A DNA stretch of 64,000 nt. Source: Promerops cafer (Eukaryota > Chordata > Aves > Passeriformes > Nectariniidae). Positions 13,031-24,980 of this stretch are shown one piece after another. The position numbers and the translations under genes were made by a program. The stretch is from NCBI GenBank assembly GCA_013398275.1, contig VZSE01008344.1, positions 805,105-869,104 of the forward strand. Direction: 5' to 3'. Position 1 is the first letter of the stretch. The number at the start of each line of letters is the position of its first letter. The notes under the pieces were generated by a model. That model was not told the origin of the DNA. It made no database searches and worked only from the letters and a program-made list of their open reading frames with translations.

Positions 13031-14190
13031 TCATGTGGTAATGAGAAAAATTACTCAGAGTGGTGGTAGAATATCCATCCTTAGAGGTTTTCAGGATTCA
13101 GTGCACAGAGCCAAGGCTGGCCTGCCAGGTTTTGTGGCAGACCATTGACCCTGGTGATGTCATTAAAGGTACACTGCTAAAAATTAGCCCAAACAGAAGT
13201 GGGAATTCAAGGGACAGCTGCATCCTGTGCGTGGGGGTGGGATAAATCAGAATCTCCATTAAGCCCTGGGACTGCCAACTCGCAAAAAAAAATAACTAAA
13301 ATCCAGGCTTGGTCAATGGCATTCAGACCCCAGATTATTTTCCAAATTTTCCTTTTTCCAAAGGTTTTAACCGACTCTGTGTGTATTTTTCTTCACTTTT
13401 TATCACTGGTACAAAAATCGCTTGTGAAATTCTGAAGCAGGGGAAGGACAGGTGGCTGTGTCTAAAGACACATGGCAAGGCATAAAATGTGAGAATTTTC
13501 TTTCTTTGTGTAGTTACCAGTAACTTAAGCCTGTTTTCCCTGGGTGCACTGCTGGGGTAGCACATATTTTTATTTATGCCTTGCTTTTAATAGTTTAAAT
13601 TCATTTTTGACAACTGACATTTTCTAATCTCTCTGGATTTCATCAAGGGTTGATTTGTTTTTAAAAAAACACAATTATGGTATATATTTATTCACTACAT
13701 CAAGTGAAACCTTTTCACTTGTAGATGTTTGGGGAATTATTAGTTTTATTGATTATTTTACAGTTAAATTGTATTCTATCAAATCGAGTGGGTCAAAGGT
13801 TTTCAAAACCCTTTTATTCATCCAAGTAATTTAAGATGCAGTTCAGTTACAGTGGCAGAACTGTTCTCACTTTGGTTCAACATCTCCAGTTTCAAGTTGT
13901 TCTCATGGTCCCATTAGATCATCTTATTGATTTGCCAGGCATTGATTTAGTGGCTGCTCTGCCAGCAGCTATAAGAACACAGTTTGTTTGTAGCCTTAAA
14001 AAATATTCCAAAACACTGCTCACAGATTAAGTTTGAGGAGTAGGCTCCACGGCTTTCAGTCAGACTTCTCTTTAAAAATATTTCCAGGTAGAAACAAAAG
14101 AAAATGTATTTAATGTTAGTTGCATCTCCCACTGATGAACAGCTTAGGCAAAGAAATTGGAATTAACAGGTTCCTCTTAGCCCAATAATG

Positions 14191-14234
14191 TTTTTTTTTT
14201 GGTTTTTTTTGTTTTGTTTTTTTTTTTTTTTTTT
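14191..14234. repeat. T-rich low-complexity tract
   Basis: A run of T interrupted by a GG and two single Gs, ending in 18 consecutive T (14217-14234). It is a simple repeat. I see no minus-strand retrotransposon body beside it that would make it a poly-A tail. Confidence 0.85.
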
Positions 14235-14604
14235 AATTTTAGCTTGCACATGCATCAGTTTTCTAGATGAGGTAATTGCATTCAGGCTTTTCATTTTAGT
14301 GCAAACCTAACAGACTTTTGCCTGAACTTGCAGATGTTTCTGTGCAGCACAAATGTCTGAGACAGAGAGTGGTGAGCGGGCAGTTTGCAGTGGGATTCTC
14401 TGCAGACCCCTGCAGCAGCAGGCCCCACACTTCTCTGTCAGGGAAATGAGCAGGTTACTGGAAAAACCCATTAACTCTGTCTCCCCCGTGTTTCCTAGAG
14501 CAGCTTTCCCTTTGTTCCTCTCCCAGTGAAGTGACAGAGTATCTGTGTGAACGTGGGACAGCCTCGCCAGGCCTCCGCTCTCCCTGGTGACCCTTCACTT
14601 GGAC

Positions 14605-14707
14605 GTGTCCAAAAACGGGGTGTGGATGTGGCACCTGGGGACATGGTTACGTGGTGAGCACGAAATCATCTTAGAGGTCCTTTCCAGCCTCGGTGATTTT
14701 ATAATTC
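14605..14707 (+). mobile_element. CR1-type LINE, 3' end fragment
   Basis: The fragment carries the conserved layout of the avian CR1 3' end: a 'ggatgtggcac' block at about 14622, a 'gacatggtta' block at about 14640, then an 'atcttagaggtcctttcc' block at 14667-14684 and a degenerate 'tgattttataattc' tail. CR1 copies are usually 5'-truncated at insertion, which fits its length of about 100 bp. It is diverged, so it is an old, dead copy. Confidence 0.8.
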
Positions 14708-17700
14708 AGGGAAAGGTATTAAAATAAGGTATTTCCTCCTTGCGTGTTGATCTGCCTTACGGAAAGAAACTTGGAAAGCTTCAGCATGTTATTTTGATGT
14801 GTCAGTTGTGCTCTAAATGCATTCTCTCTGGCCATTGCAGGCTTGAGAAAAACTGCCCAAGTTGAAAGAGATTGTGAGATGGACAGGTGAAGGGTTTGTG
14901 TTCAGCCACAGCCTGAAGAAAAATGGAGATTAGAGAGGCTGCTGAGGCAGGATGCAGGGAAGGATGGAAAATATATCTGTCAGTTTTGATACAGAGGAGG
15001 TGGTGGGTTTGGGGCACTCTAGGCTCACTTCCACATCTGAGTGTTGGAGTAAAAAAAAATGAGGCTGGTTGTGTTCACAGAGTATTGGGTTTTTTCTTTA
15101 AAGTCAAGAAAGGTATGACAAAGCACCCAGGAAGCTTAGGGAAAAGAAAGCTCTTCACTGTAGAGAAACACACTTCTCAGAGCTGCAAAGTGAGCCAGTA
15201 TTGGAAGCTCCCAATGGCTGAAATCAAGACAAGTGCCAAAAGGAAATGTAAGTACAGAAAGAGAGGGGAAATATCAGAATCACTGAGCTCTCAAGGCACG
15301 TGGCAAACACAGAAGGATAAAACCTCTCTACTGGTAATAGCCAGGATATAAACTATCAATTCCCTGTATTAAGCATCTTGCTAAAGCAATGCTGAGCCTT
15401 TTGTTACTTTTTCCAGAAGCACTGATTATCTGGCATATAGAATACCATTATTTACCATATGTCTTCATGGGCTATCTTGTCTTCCATGCTGGGTTTAGTG
15501 TACCAACCTTCCTGCTATGTTATTGTCATGTCAACTTTAATTATTCTGCTTTTAAATGCTTACTACAGCAAAACGACTTTGCAGTGGATTAGTGTTTAGG
15601 AGTATCCACATTCTCTGACTGGTGCATAACATGCATTTGATTCAAACATTTAAAATGTCAGATTTATGGTTTTTATGTCTAGAAATGAGAATTTTGTATG
15701 ATTTAATCGCTAAAGACAGCCTATGCTTTTATAAATTCAACTTTATATGTGGGAAATCACATATTAATGCAAAAAGAACATCTTGTTTTTAATATCAACT
15801 GTTAAATTTTATAACAGTAAATTTATAAGCTTACTTAAAGGGACAATCCTTTATAAAGAGTTTGGTGAAGAACCACAGACCAGCCCCTGCTGCAAGAGGG
15901 TACACATAAGTCATGCTTATACCTAAGATAAATAAGAATAGCTCTGCATTGATGCTTTTGTTTGAGAAATCCCCAAGACTCATTAGAATATAAACTGTGA
16001 GTTGGCTTTGGTACAGAATTTCCTAGTTTTTCTGGGGAACCAGACAATGGAGCTTTTGGAATCCAAAGTGTTTCTTATCAACTTGCCAAGAGGAAGATCT
16101 GCTGTGATTGCTTGTAATTCAAATATGATCTGCCACGGCTTTGGCCAAATTCCTCCATTAAGAATAGAAGCAACTGTACCTTGCAGTTCCCAACTGTCTC
16201 ATGGAGCTATTAGCTCTGTCTTCCCACTGCATTTCACACCTGGGCGTGCACTTTTAAAAATAACCCCTAGCTCCAATGCCATTCCTCAATAAAAGTTTCT
16301 TTCATCCTTTTGGGTTCCTACCTCAGGAAGGATGGAGAACCCAGCACCACGCATGGGGAAAAATCTGGGAGCACAGCCAACAGCAGCAGCAGGAATGAAA
16401 GCCAAACACTGTGATTCCAACCAGAACAATCCTTCCCTCTTCCTGCCATAGGAACCTAAAAAGCCCCCTGGAAAGCCTTGGAATCAGGGGCTTTCCTGGA
16501 TAACACATGCCTGTGGGTTATTTACCTTGTGTTTGATATTGCTGCAGTAAGTGCAAGGTAGTCACTTCTGTTTGTTTGTCTTTAAAACAAAACTGGAGTT
16601 ATTTGGGTTCTCAACATGGAAAACAGTAATTCTTTTTTGTTTTCTTTAAAGAAAAACAAAACAAAACAAAGAAGAACAAGTTAAGTTTTGTAAGGTGATG
16701 CTTGGCTGAAATGGAAGGTGTTCCCAGGTGTCTTTATGGCCAGGAAAAATGGAGTTCCTAATTGAGCTTTACCAGGGATCTCGTTTAACTCTAGGAAGTG
16801 TTAATTCAGAAATGAATGGCTTTGGTGGACATCTTAGAATCTTTAATTAACAAATTACTCTGTTAACACACACATTGTTTTCCAGGTGAGTGAGATCATT
16901 TGCCCCTGGGGCTTTTTTTTTTCCATATGCCTTCTGTTCCTCCAGCGAAATGTGTAACAAATTGAAGTTTTCATTTTGATTACATAAAGCACATGGGTAT
17001 ACAATTATATGAAAAGAAAGATGACATTTGTTGCCTGCCTTCCCTAAGGCCCCTGCAGGCTTTGCCCTTCACTGAAAAAATAAGGCATAAAGTCATTAGA
17101 ATACATGTTTTTTTTTTCAGATTATATTTTTGGAAGGGTATGTTATTAAAGCAAAAGCCCTTACTAGAAACAATGGGATAATGATTCCTTGCAAAATACC
17201 ACTAAAATAATAAGTTTTTCTCACAGAAGTTTTACTTTCTTTTGTATGTCAATTGTGTGACCATTTTGGAGCTTTTAGGAATGCATTAATTTAATGTTAC
17301 CAAATTTATATAATGGATGTGTATTAAAGAAATTAAATATTCATGTAAATATAATCATTTTACTGCTTAAATTTATTAATTTTTTTGCTCATTATTTTAT
17401 GCTTTACTAAGCAATTAATCTACATTTTAATCCCTTTATATGTTTTACAGGGATATTTTCACTACTGTGAAACAGTTTTTCAGCATATACTAGGCTGGAA
17501 GAACTAGTTCATTGCAGACTCAATATTTATTGGAGCATTAAATGAAACATCGGGAGAGAAACTTAGCTTGCATAACTAAAATGACAACATCTACAAATTA
17601 CATAAAATCACTGGGGATTTTTTAAACATATTTTTGTGGTGAAACATGGAGAGGAATTTTTTTGGAAAGAGTTCAGAAAATGATTTTGAGGTAAGTTAGG

Positions 17701-19490
17701 AGTATGTGAAATAGATGTGAAGAAGAGTTTCTTTTGTTTTGTCCATCATGAGACTTGGATCTAATCCCTGTTGAGGTTCTGTTCTTTTATTCTGGATCTT
17801 CTGTATCTTCTGTTTTGGGGAATTTTTTCCTTCTTTCCTTCACTTAGCTGATTAAGACGAGGACTCCTGAATTTATCTTGACCTTGCCTCTCTCCCACTG
17901 CATTTCTTAGATATGTTTTCTGCATATCTTGCAGAAATTCAGCCCAGGGAACTTGAATTTGACCCAAGCTCTGGTTCCTCATCTCTGCCATCCACACGTG
18001 GGGATGATGGGTTGTGTTTGGATTCACGATAACAACAAGTGATTCCCTTTGTAGGTTATTTTACTGTTGCTGATTAAAAATGACTGCATAAACCACTGTT
18101 TAGATTAAGACTACATTGAATGTTTAGTAGGCTCTTTCCTACCAACACCTGTTGAAAATCGTGCAGGTTATCTTTCCAGTCTCAGCAAGAAACCTGCCAG
18201 CACTAGAGAAGACTAAGCTAGAACACACAGTGCCCAAGAAAACATCATGAAACCACAGACAGGAAACTGGACTTATTTTTCAAAGACTAAGCTTTCCATC
18301 ATACTTCAAGTCAAAGAAAAGTCCATGCTTTTTTTCTGTTCTAAGCAGTAGAGGGACATGCATTTGTGTGCCTGTGTATGCTTGCGAGCTTTTGTGTTTA
18401 TGTTTAGCTGCAGAAAATCTGTTTCTAGCATCAGCAGTGTGTTACACATCTTTCACATTGAGCTACTTTGTATTGCAGCACCTGCCTCCCCGGTATTTTG
18501 CTCTGGGAGGGCTATGATGAGTGCTATCTTCCATATTATTAAAGGATAACATGAGCATTTGCTGGCATGTCACTGTAGCAAACAATGACTTGTAGCTCCC
18601 TTGAAAATTCACACGCGTTTTATTGCTGCTTGAGAAAATAACACACATCTCCACTGCAGTTCTAGTCATTTTCCTGATTGCTAAAGGATTTCCCCTCTAT
18701 TACCTCTGCATTTTCTGTGTTGCCAGGTGTGAAATGAACAGAATCATAAAGTCAGGCTGTTTTGGAGAATAAAAACAACAGCACGCTCTGTGCTGCTGAA
18801 ATGGCAGCATACTGGAAGTGGAAAAATGCTAGTAGCTATTGGCAATGCAACATACGTGACAGATAGTAGAGTGTGAAAGACATATTTGCCAATTCTTGCA
18901 ATTAAAGGCAGATAAAATATGTATTACCGCCTCAGGAAAATATTTCATCTTGTCCTTAAATTTCAGTAGGTGCTGAAATCATTCTGAAAGCAATTGGACT
19001 GCTACACCTTTGCTTAGAAGTAAATAATATTGATATTTAAGTGTTCCTCAAATATGGCTGGGCTGCCAGGAGGTGACACATTTGCTAGCTGCAATAGGAG
19101 TTTGAGCAGTTACAAGATCATGTGTGTGATCCAGCTCCTGGTAAAACCACTCAGGCCTTGTTTAATATTCCCATTGAATTGAAAAGCAGTTGACTCAGAT
19201 GAGACGTGGTTGTGGAAGTGGGGTCTAAAACTGGCTTGATCAAAGCTGTTTTGGGGATAGGATGGGGTATCTGAGTTTGGGAGAGTAAAAATGACCTTAT
19301 TACAGAGTGAAAAGAGAGCTGTATGGGGAGGCAGAGGAATGGCTTGGATATCCCAAAAGGTGTTTATACATTGAATAATTTGCAGCACAAGAAAAGCACC
19401 TGGGACAATTCTTGCCAAGGACAGTGAGGTTAGAGAAGCCTGGGTAAGCGATACAAACATTTCATCTGAACTCATGACTAACTCATGTCA
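14707..19490. other. Noncoding unique sequence
   Basis: No supportable gene. A 142-codon open frame at 14923-15351 (plus strand) has no recognisable domain. An imperfect inverted repeat centred on CTTTAAAG (16644-16651), with T/G-rich left and A/C-rich right arms, spans roughly 16632-16668. The interval 17280-17450 is strongly AT-rich and non-repetitive. Nothing else stands out. Confidence 0.5.
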
Positions 19491-19499
19491 GCAGCAGCA

Positions 19500-20290
19500 G
19501 AGCAGGAGGGGCACTAATGCCCCCAAATGGCCCTGACAAGCCCCACCTGGGACCCCCAGCCAGCCCTGCCAGGGAGGCTCTTTGAGTTCAGCCCAGGATG
19601 CTCCTGCTGCATCCTGGCAGCAACACCACCAGATGGATTCCTCTCGCTGGAGGTGCTGGTTTCATGGACAGCTTAGGTGAGAACGTGGTGAGTAATGGGC
19701 TCTGTGTGTTCTCACTGCCTGATCTATGAATGGGCTGACACTTCCTTCAGACAAGGTGCAAACACTTTAAATGTATTACAGGCAGCTAGAGTAGAAGAAG
19801 AGATTTCATTAGGATTTCCTTTTGAAATACAAGGTGTTAACAAAATAATGCACTTCTTCTATTTTTTTCTTCTATTAAAAAAAAAACGTTGCTGAGAAAA
19901 ATCACTCGTGAAAACCTTAGCTAAAGACAAGCTAGAGTGAAAAGCCTAACAACAACAACAGAAAGAAGCATAAGAGCTGCAGCTCTGGATGTTGTTGGGG
20001 AGTACATTGAGTGCAGGGAGCTTGGGCTGCAGCTGCAGAGGAGCTGCAGGTCAAGCTCTGTGTGGGACCCTGAGGCAGGAGGCTGAGAACTTCTCACCCT
20101 GTGTCCAACAAAGGGCACAGGCACCTGTGGCCCAGCCAGGTGAGAGACACCCAGGGACACAGCAGGAGCTGAGGGCTTGGGGGGAAGAGCAAGACTTGTG
20201 CCTGCCTGGACTGTGGGGGAATAAAAGCCCAGTGGGTGCTTTGCTCTGGGTCCCTCCTCAGAGGCACTAGCTCAGGCTGTTATTTCGTTA
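19500..20290 (+). other. GC-rich segment, possibly a decayed LTR
   Basis: This roughly 800-bp interval contains two GC-rich but CpG-poor blocks (19500-19680 and 19970-20290) that differ from their surroundings. The first has a perfect hairpin, GGGGCA (19508-19513), a CTAA loop and TGCCCC (19518-19523). The second has a TATA-like 'aataaaag' at about 20220-20227 followed by a GC-rich region, as in some retroviral LTRs. No TG...CA ends, target-site duplication, primer-binding site or internal genes are identified, so LTR origin is a guess. It could instead be unique GC-rich sequence. Confidence 0.18.
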
Positions 20291-23200
20291 TTAAGGTATT
20301 GCACCAAGATTTAATTATTTTAAGGATTGGCATGTCTGGGACTGTACTAAAGGAAACCTGGTCTGGCGGTGAGTGGGGTGTGCAGGGAGCTGAGCTGTTG
20401 GATCCCTGGGGCCACTGCTCTGAAGGGGCTCTGGTGTCAGCAGTGAAGGTCTCTGGCATTGGGAGTGTGACTGCCAGAGTGCCTCCTGAGTGCTCAGACT
20501 GGGAAGTTTCCTTTACAAAGTTTTAGATTTATAATCCCTGTAGGAAACCCCTTGATCTGTGTCTACTCAACCAGACCCTGTGGGCCATTGCCAGAGCAGA
20601 CAGACAGGGACTAGGTGAGCCTTTGCCACGGCTCAGCATGGCCATCCTCATTGTCTGGGTCATATGATGGGGACAGATTGACAGAAAGGGGAGAGAGAAC
20701 AGGGGAGAGTTTGTTGTTTATTCCAGTCAAGACTAGAAAGAGATTAGCTGGTCTAGAGTGTAATAATTCAAGTTTTGTGTGTTGCTCTTTACACAAGCAC
20801 GAGAATTCCCTGGATTCACGACCTGTTTGGTAAGTGGCAAGCTGCAGGCAACACCTTTTTCTTGTTTGGTCTCCTTTCCCATCTTAGGAGGGAGGAGCAA
20901 GGAGCTGATGAGCAGCACCTGGGACACCTTTGTCTAGACAGGACTGTTTGCTTTTTATGGGAGAAACTGTTTTTCAGGGTCTGTGTGTGTACAGTTCCTA
21001 ATGCAACAGAAACGTCTTTTTGATGTAGAAGCCATACTAAGAAATAACATTTAATTATAACATATTATGATTTATAGCCTCTGAGGGGGAAAAATTGAGT
21101 GCCAGAAGCTTATTGGAAAGGGAGGTCAGGCAAGGAGGAAGCTGCAGGAAAAAGTTATCAGTTATCCCTTATTGTCTTTTGAGGAGAGTCTCCAAGTATC
21201 TGTAGTCTTGTGTCTTAGAAGGAAAGCAAAGTGATCTGTTTCTGCTTATGAGGTCTGGAACAGACACCTATTTAACATGTTGGGCCATTAAGAGGATGAG
21301 TAGAGCATAACCATCTATGCAGGTAAATAGAAGGCTATCGCATTTCTAGTGAGACTTTGGTTGGTTGGTGTTTGTTTTTATTTGTGCCTTTGCATTTGAA
21401 TGGGTTTTAACAGAACACTTTTAATTCTTCCACTGTAAATGTACTGGAGAGTGTGTACACAAGGGTAATGAAGTTTTGGCTGCTTTATAGTCCTTTTGGA
21501 AGGTGCAAAACCATGTTTTGGACCTTTTCACCATCATGGGTTTCTTGTTTCCTGATCTCATCCTCAGCTGATATTTGTCCTTTTACAGGCTGTTCTGAGG
21601 CTGTGATTGAGTTTAACATTGTTTGATGCCCTGTGCTGTCCTGATGGCTCCATGTTTGAGCACAGGCAGCCTTCTGGCCACTTATGCATAGATTCCCATC
21701 TTTGTTACCATCTCCATTTCGGTGCTCTTGGCACGTGGGCACCAGCAGATGCCATGAAGTGTAAAGTGGCATTTGGCACCTGTGTACCAGTGCCCTTAAG
21801 AGGAGGGCCTTTCTGCAGAAGAGCCACATCTCACAAGCTGCCCATCTAACCTCATTTTGCTTGGCACGGAGCAGACTGGCTCCTTCCTGGGCGAGCAGGC
21901 GCCGTGCCATCGCAGCAGATGGGGCTGAGGGAGGGCAGCACTCGGGAAACCTTGTTCAGCCACGGGGTGCACGTGTCTGAGGGCAGGGTTTCCAGCCAGC
22001 AGCCTGGGAATGGCTCCCTGTCCTCAGCTCCCAGCTCCAGTTTGAACGGCACGGTGATAGATTTTCAGATGTCAGCCCTGGTTTCGAAATGTGCTGTAGT
22101 TGTATTGCTCTTGTCAAAATTGAGCCTGAATGGTGCAGTTATGCAGCAGGGCCTGAGCATTGCAACCAACAGACTCATGGAGTAATGATCTTAATATTTG
22201 TGTGATACCATAACCGGTGTGCTCTGTTTAATATTTTGTAGCATGGTCTCCACAGTAAGTTACCTAAAAAAAGTTAGGAAGTGTCTCACACAGGTGGTAA
22301 AAAATCTCAAGCTAAATGCAAGGGTTGTTTCGAGCATTTCAAAATAGGAGCACCTGAGTTTGTGGCACTGGTAGAAAAGGCAATATTCAAAATTAAAACA
22401 ACATCCCAATCCGTAACTACCCCTTTGTTTCTTACACCAGTCACAACAGTGGTATGTTTTTGAGGCAGAACAGAAGTAAAGCATTTTTTGGAGCTGGTTG
22501 CCACACCTGTGATCCAGCAGGGCTCCTGCGTGCCCCCTTTTATCACCTGATAAAAGCCCTGAATTTGAGTTCTGAGTCATATGTTGTCTCTGTTAAAGTG
22601 ACAAATTCTCAAGGAATAAAAAGGCACTATTGATTCCACTGATGTGGGTATGTAAGCATTGAGGCACCCATTCAACAGTAAGACCAGTGACTGCAAGACA
22701 AGAATTCCTCCAAACTCCATTGGGTAAATATTGCTTTACACAAAGCACAGTCATCCTAGAGGTATTGCATATTCTGGATAAAGGCATTTTGGCTTCCTGG
22801 ACTGCTGTAAGAATGAGCTGAACAATAACACTGAGGCTGGAGTGATAGGAACAGCGAACTAAAATCAAAAGAAAACAAGGTGTAGACTGACTCATGATAT
22901 TCCTTGATCTGTCTATAGTTGTCACACAGGGCAGTTGTTATTCTCATCAAAACAGCAATTTAATGGCATTAATGGCACTGTGGTGGCATCATTTGTTTTC
23001 ATGATGTTTTGTCACTTCAAGACAGGTCATTTTTCATACCCTCGCTCAAGTACCAAAGTAAGTAGGATAACCACAATTTAGTTTTTTTCAAGTTTTACTC
23101 TACAAAGGTTTCTCAAAAGATAGAAATGCTTGGGGCCTGGCTAGTACAGTTTTTTGATCTGTTTTGTTTGGTGGTTTTTTTTAGTCGGCTCCCAAATGAG

Positions 23201-24640
23201 AATGTAATTTGGGGTGATGCAAAGAGGTTAAATACAAATTTTTCCTCTCTCAGCAGGAGAGAGGAGACTTTACATCCATAAGGTTATATAACACAGAAGT
23301 AACAGCCCTGACAGTAATAAAGTTAGTTACTAAAATTAGTAAAATCAAGTATAAATATATAGGCTTAAGAGGAGGCTTTGCAGTTGCTATAACCTGCTGT
23401 TAACTCGTGCCTGGTGTCAGTGTCTGCTGAAAACCCCAGGGAGCAATTTGGGGTGTCCCATTGCTGGCAGTGGCCTGGGCTCTCAGTGTGTCCCCAACAC
23501 TGCCCCTGCAGCAGTGTCCCTGCCACTTCCTCGGGCTAGAACAGCACGGGTGTGCAGGTCCCACACTATAGGTAGTTTTCAGGGAAAAAATATCAAATGC
23601 AAACAGTGATTCTGTTTTGGGACCGGTGGGACCCTTAGCAGACCTTGGATCTGGTTTGGTTGGTGTCACTTGGCTTAATTCAGCAGTTCCATTCTGCAGT
23701 GTAGGCAAGTCTCTGGGGCCAGCTGCATTGCAGGTACATAGGGCTTGGAATGAGGCTTTCAAAAATCCACATATGATCTGTTCAGGCAGCAGAGATCAAC
23801 ATCCTAATACCCTCTGACACTTATTTCTTGTCTCTTCAGGGCAAAAGGATTTCAAATATTATCCCAAACCTCTGGCTACCTGTCAGAAAATACATTCCTT
23901 GGGAAACACAGAACAAATCCAAACTTTAACAAAGCTGCTGAATTTACTTTCAGCTTTGGGATTCGCTGCAATACCCCTTACACAAGTCTTGCATCTTGTG
24001 TAGCACAGAACCATCGATAACAACAGCAAGGAATTGACTGGGGATCTGTTTTTCTCTAATACTGGCAAGAAAGGGGAAAGCTGAGACCAGTTAAGGCAAA
24101 GAATACAATCCCAGCTAAAAAAAAACCTCTCCTGTTTTAACAATACTTTGATTTAAATACATTGCAATGTAGAAGGATTTCATGTAGCAGGAGAGCACCA
24201 GCACACTGCATAAGCCTTGCTGACTGAATGGTAATTAATGCCCATTCACAGAAATATATTGATAATATGTTTAGCTTGCACAGTGAGAGCTAGCATATTA
24301 TTTTAGGATGGGGGTTTTTTTGGCCTTCAGAGTGGTGCTGCATATTGAGGTTTTATTTCCCTCAGCTATTCCATTACCAGAATGAAATGCCACCAGTTAA
24401 TAGGATGGCAGAGTAAATGTCACAAGCTGAAGGGACCACAGGAATGTGTATTTGCCACATGTAGAAGCCGTACTTTATTACAGCACAACGTGGAATTTAT
24501 GAGCATTGCTATAACATTCTAGATATGCCTCTCTGGTAATATCTGATATATATCAGTGCTAAAAGTCAGGATACTGCAAAATCAGCTCCCTCTTGCTCTC
24601 TGTACCTTTCTTAGATGCTCTGAAGCTATATAGTCCCAGT
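20290..24640. other. Noncoding unique sequence
   Basis: Unique sequence with short open frames on both strands (the longest is about 140 codons on the minus strand at 21485-21910) and no recognised domain, RNA gene or dispersed repeat. No other structure is seen. Confidence 0.5.
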
Positions 24641-24980
24641 AATGCACTGTCAACTAAAGCAGGTAAAACCAGCCCCTGCATATTATTTATTGGCCTGTGA
24701 ATGCAGATTGCAAACACAGTTTATTACCTGCTAATTTACCACCCGCTGGCTGAAGGATGGCCAAAGTCTACTATTTGTTTTATAGGAATTCATTATGCCA
24801 TTAACCTTTCGCTCCTGTAGGCCACGAGCAAGAATCTCCTCAGTTAAATCACTCCTGCAATAACGTGCTACAAATGAAAACAATGATTTATTGCACCCCA
24901 CAAAGTCTAATAAACATAAATTATATCCTAATGCTCTGCGTGTTGCAGATGATTGTGTGCACAACTAGTTACTCTTTCCA
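24640..24980. promoter_or_regulatory. Candidate enhancer-like conserved segment
   Basis: About 340 bp of unique AT-rich sequence dense in developmental transcription-factor cores: CTAATTTACC (about 24730-24739), ATTTGTTTTA (about 24773-24782, forkhead-like), CATTATGCCATTAA (24790-24803), TGATTTATTGCAC (24884-24896, HOX/CDX-like) and AATAAACATAAATTA (about 24909-24922, forkhead plus homeodomain). A 77-codon minus-strand frame across it matches nothing known. The texture is typical of conserved noncoding elements. Conservation itself is untested. Confidence 0.32.

Larger units (their letters stand above)
11035..14604. other. Noncoding stretch with AT-rich and T-rich simple sequence
   Basis: Unique, mostly AT-rich DNA. 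It contains an alternating A/T patch at 12580-12617, a G/T-rich strand at 12950-13030, and a T-rich tract at 14191-14234. Short open frames are unremarkable. Nothing else is recognised. Confidence 0.5.

Noticed and set aside
14923..15351. 142-codon plus-strand open frame
   Set aside because: No recognisable domain, low-complexity lysine-rich composition in its second half, and no exon or promoter context. Chance is the simplest explanation.
21485..21910. 141-codon minus-strand open frame
   Set aside because: No family resemblance. Overlapped on the plus strand by a comparable frame, as expected for chance frames in GC-richer DNA.
24731..24964. 77-codon minus-strand frame across the candidate enhancer at 24.7 kb
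   Set aside because: No known domain, and the sequence texture favours noncoding constraint over a short unsupported exon.
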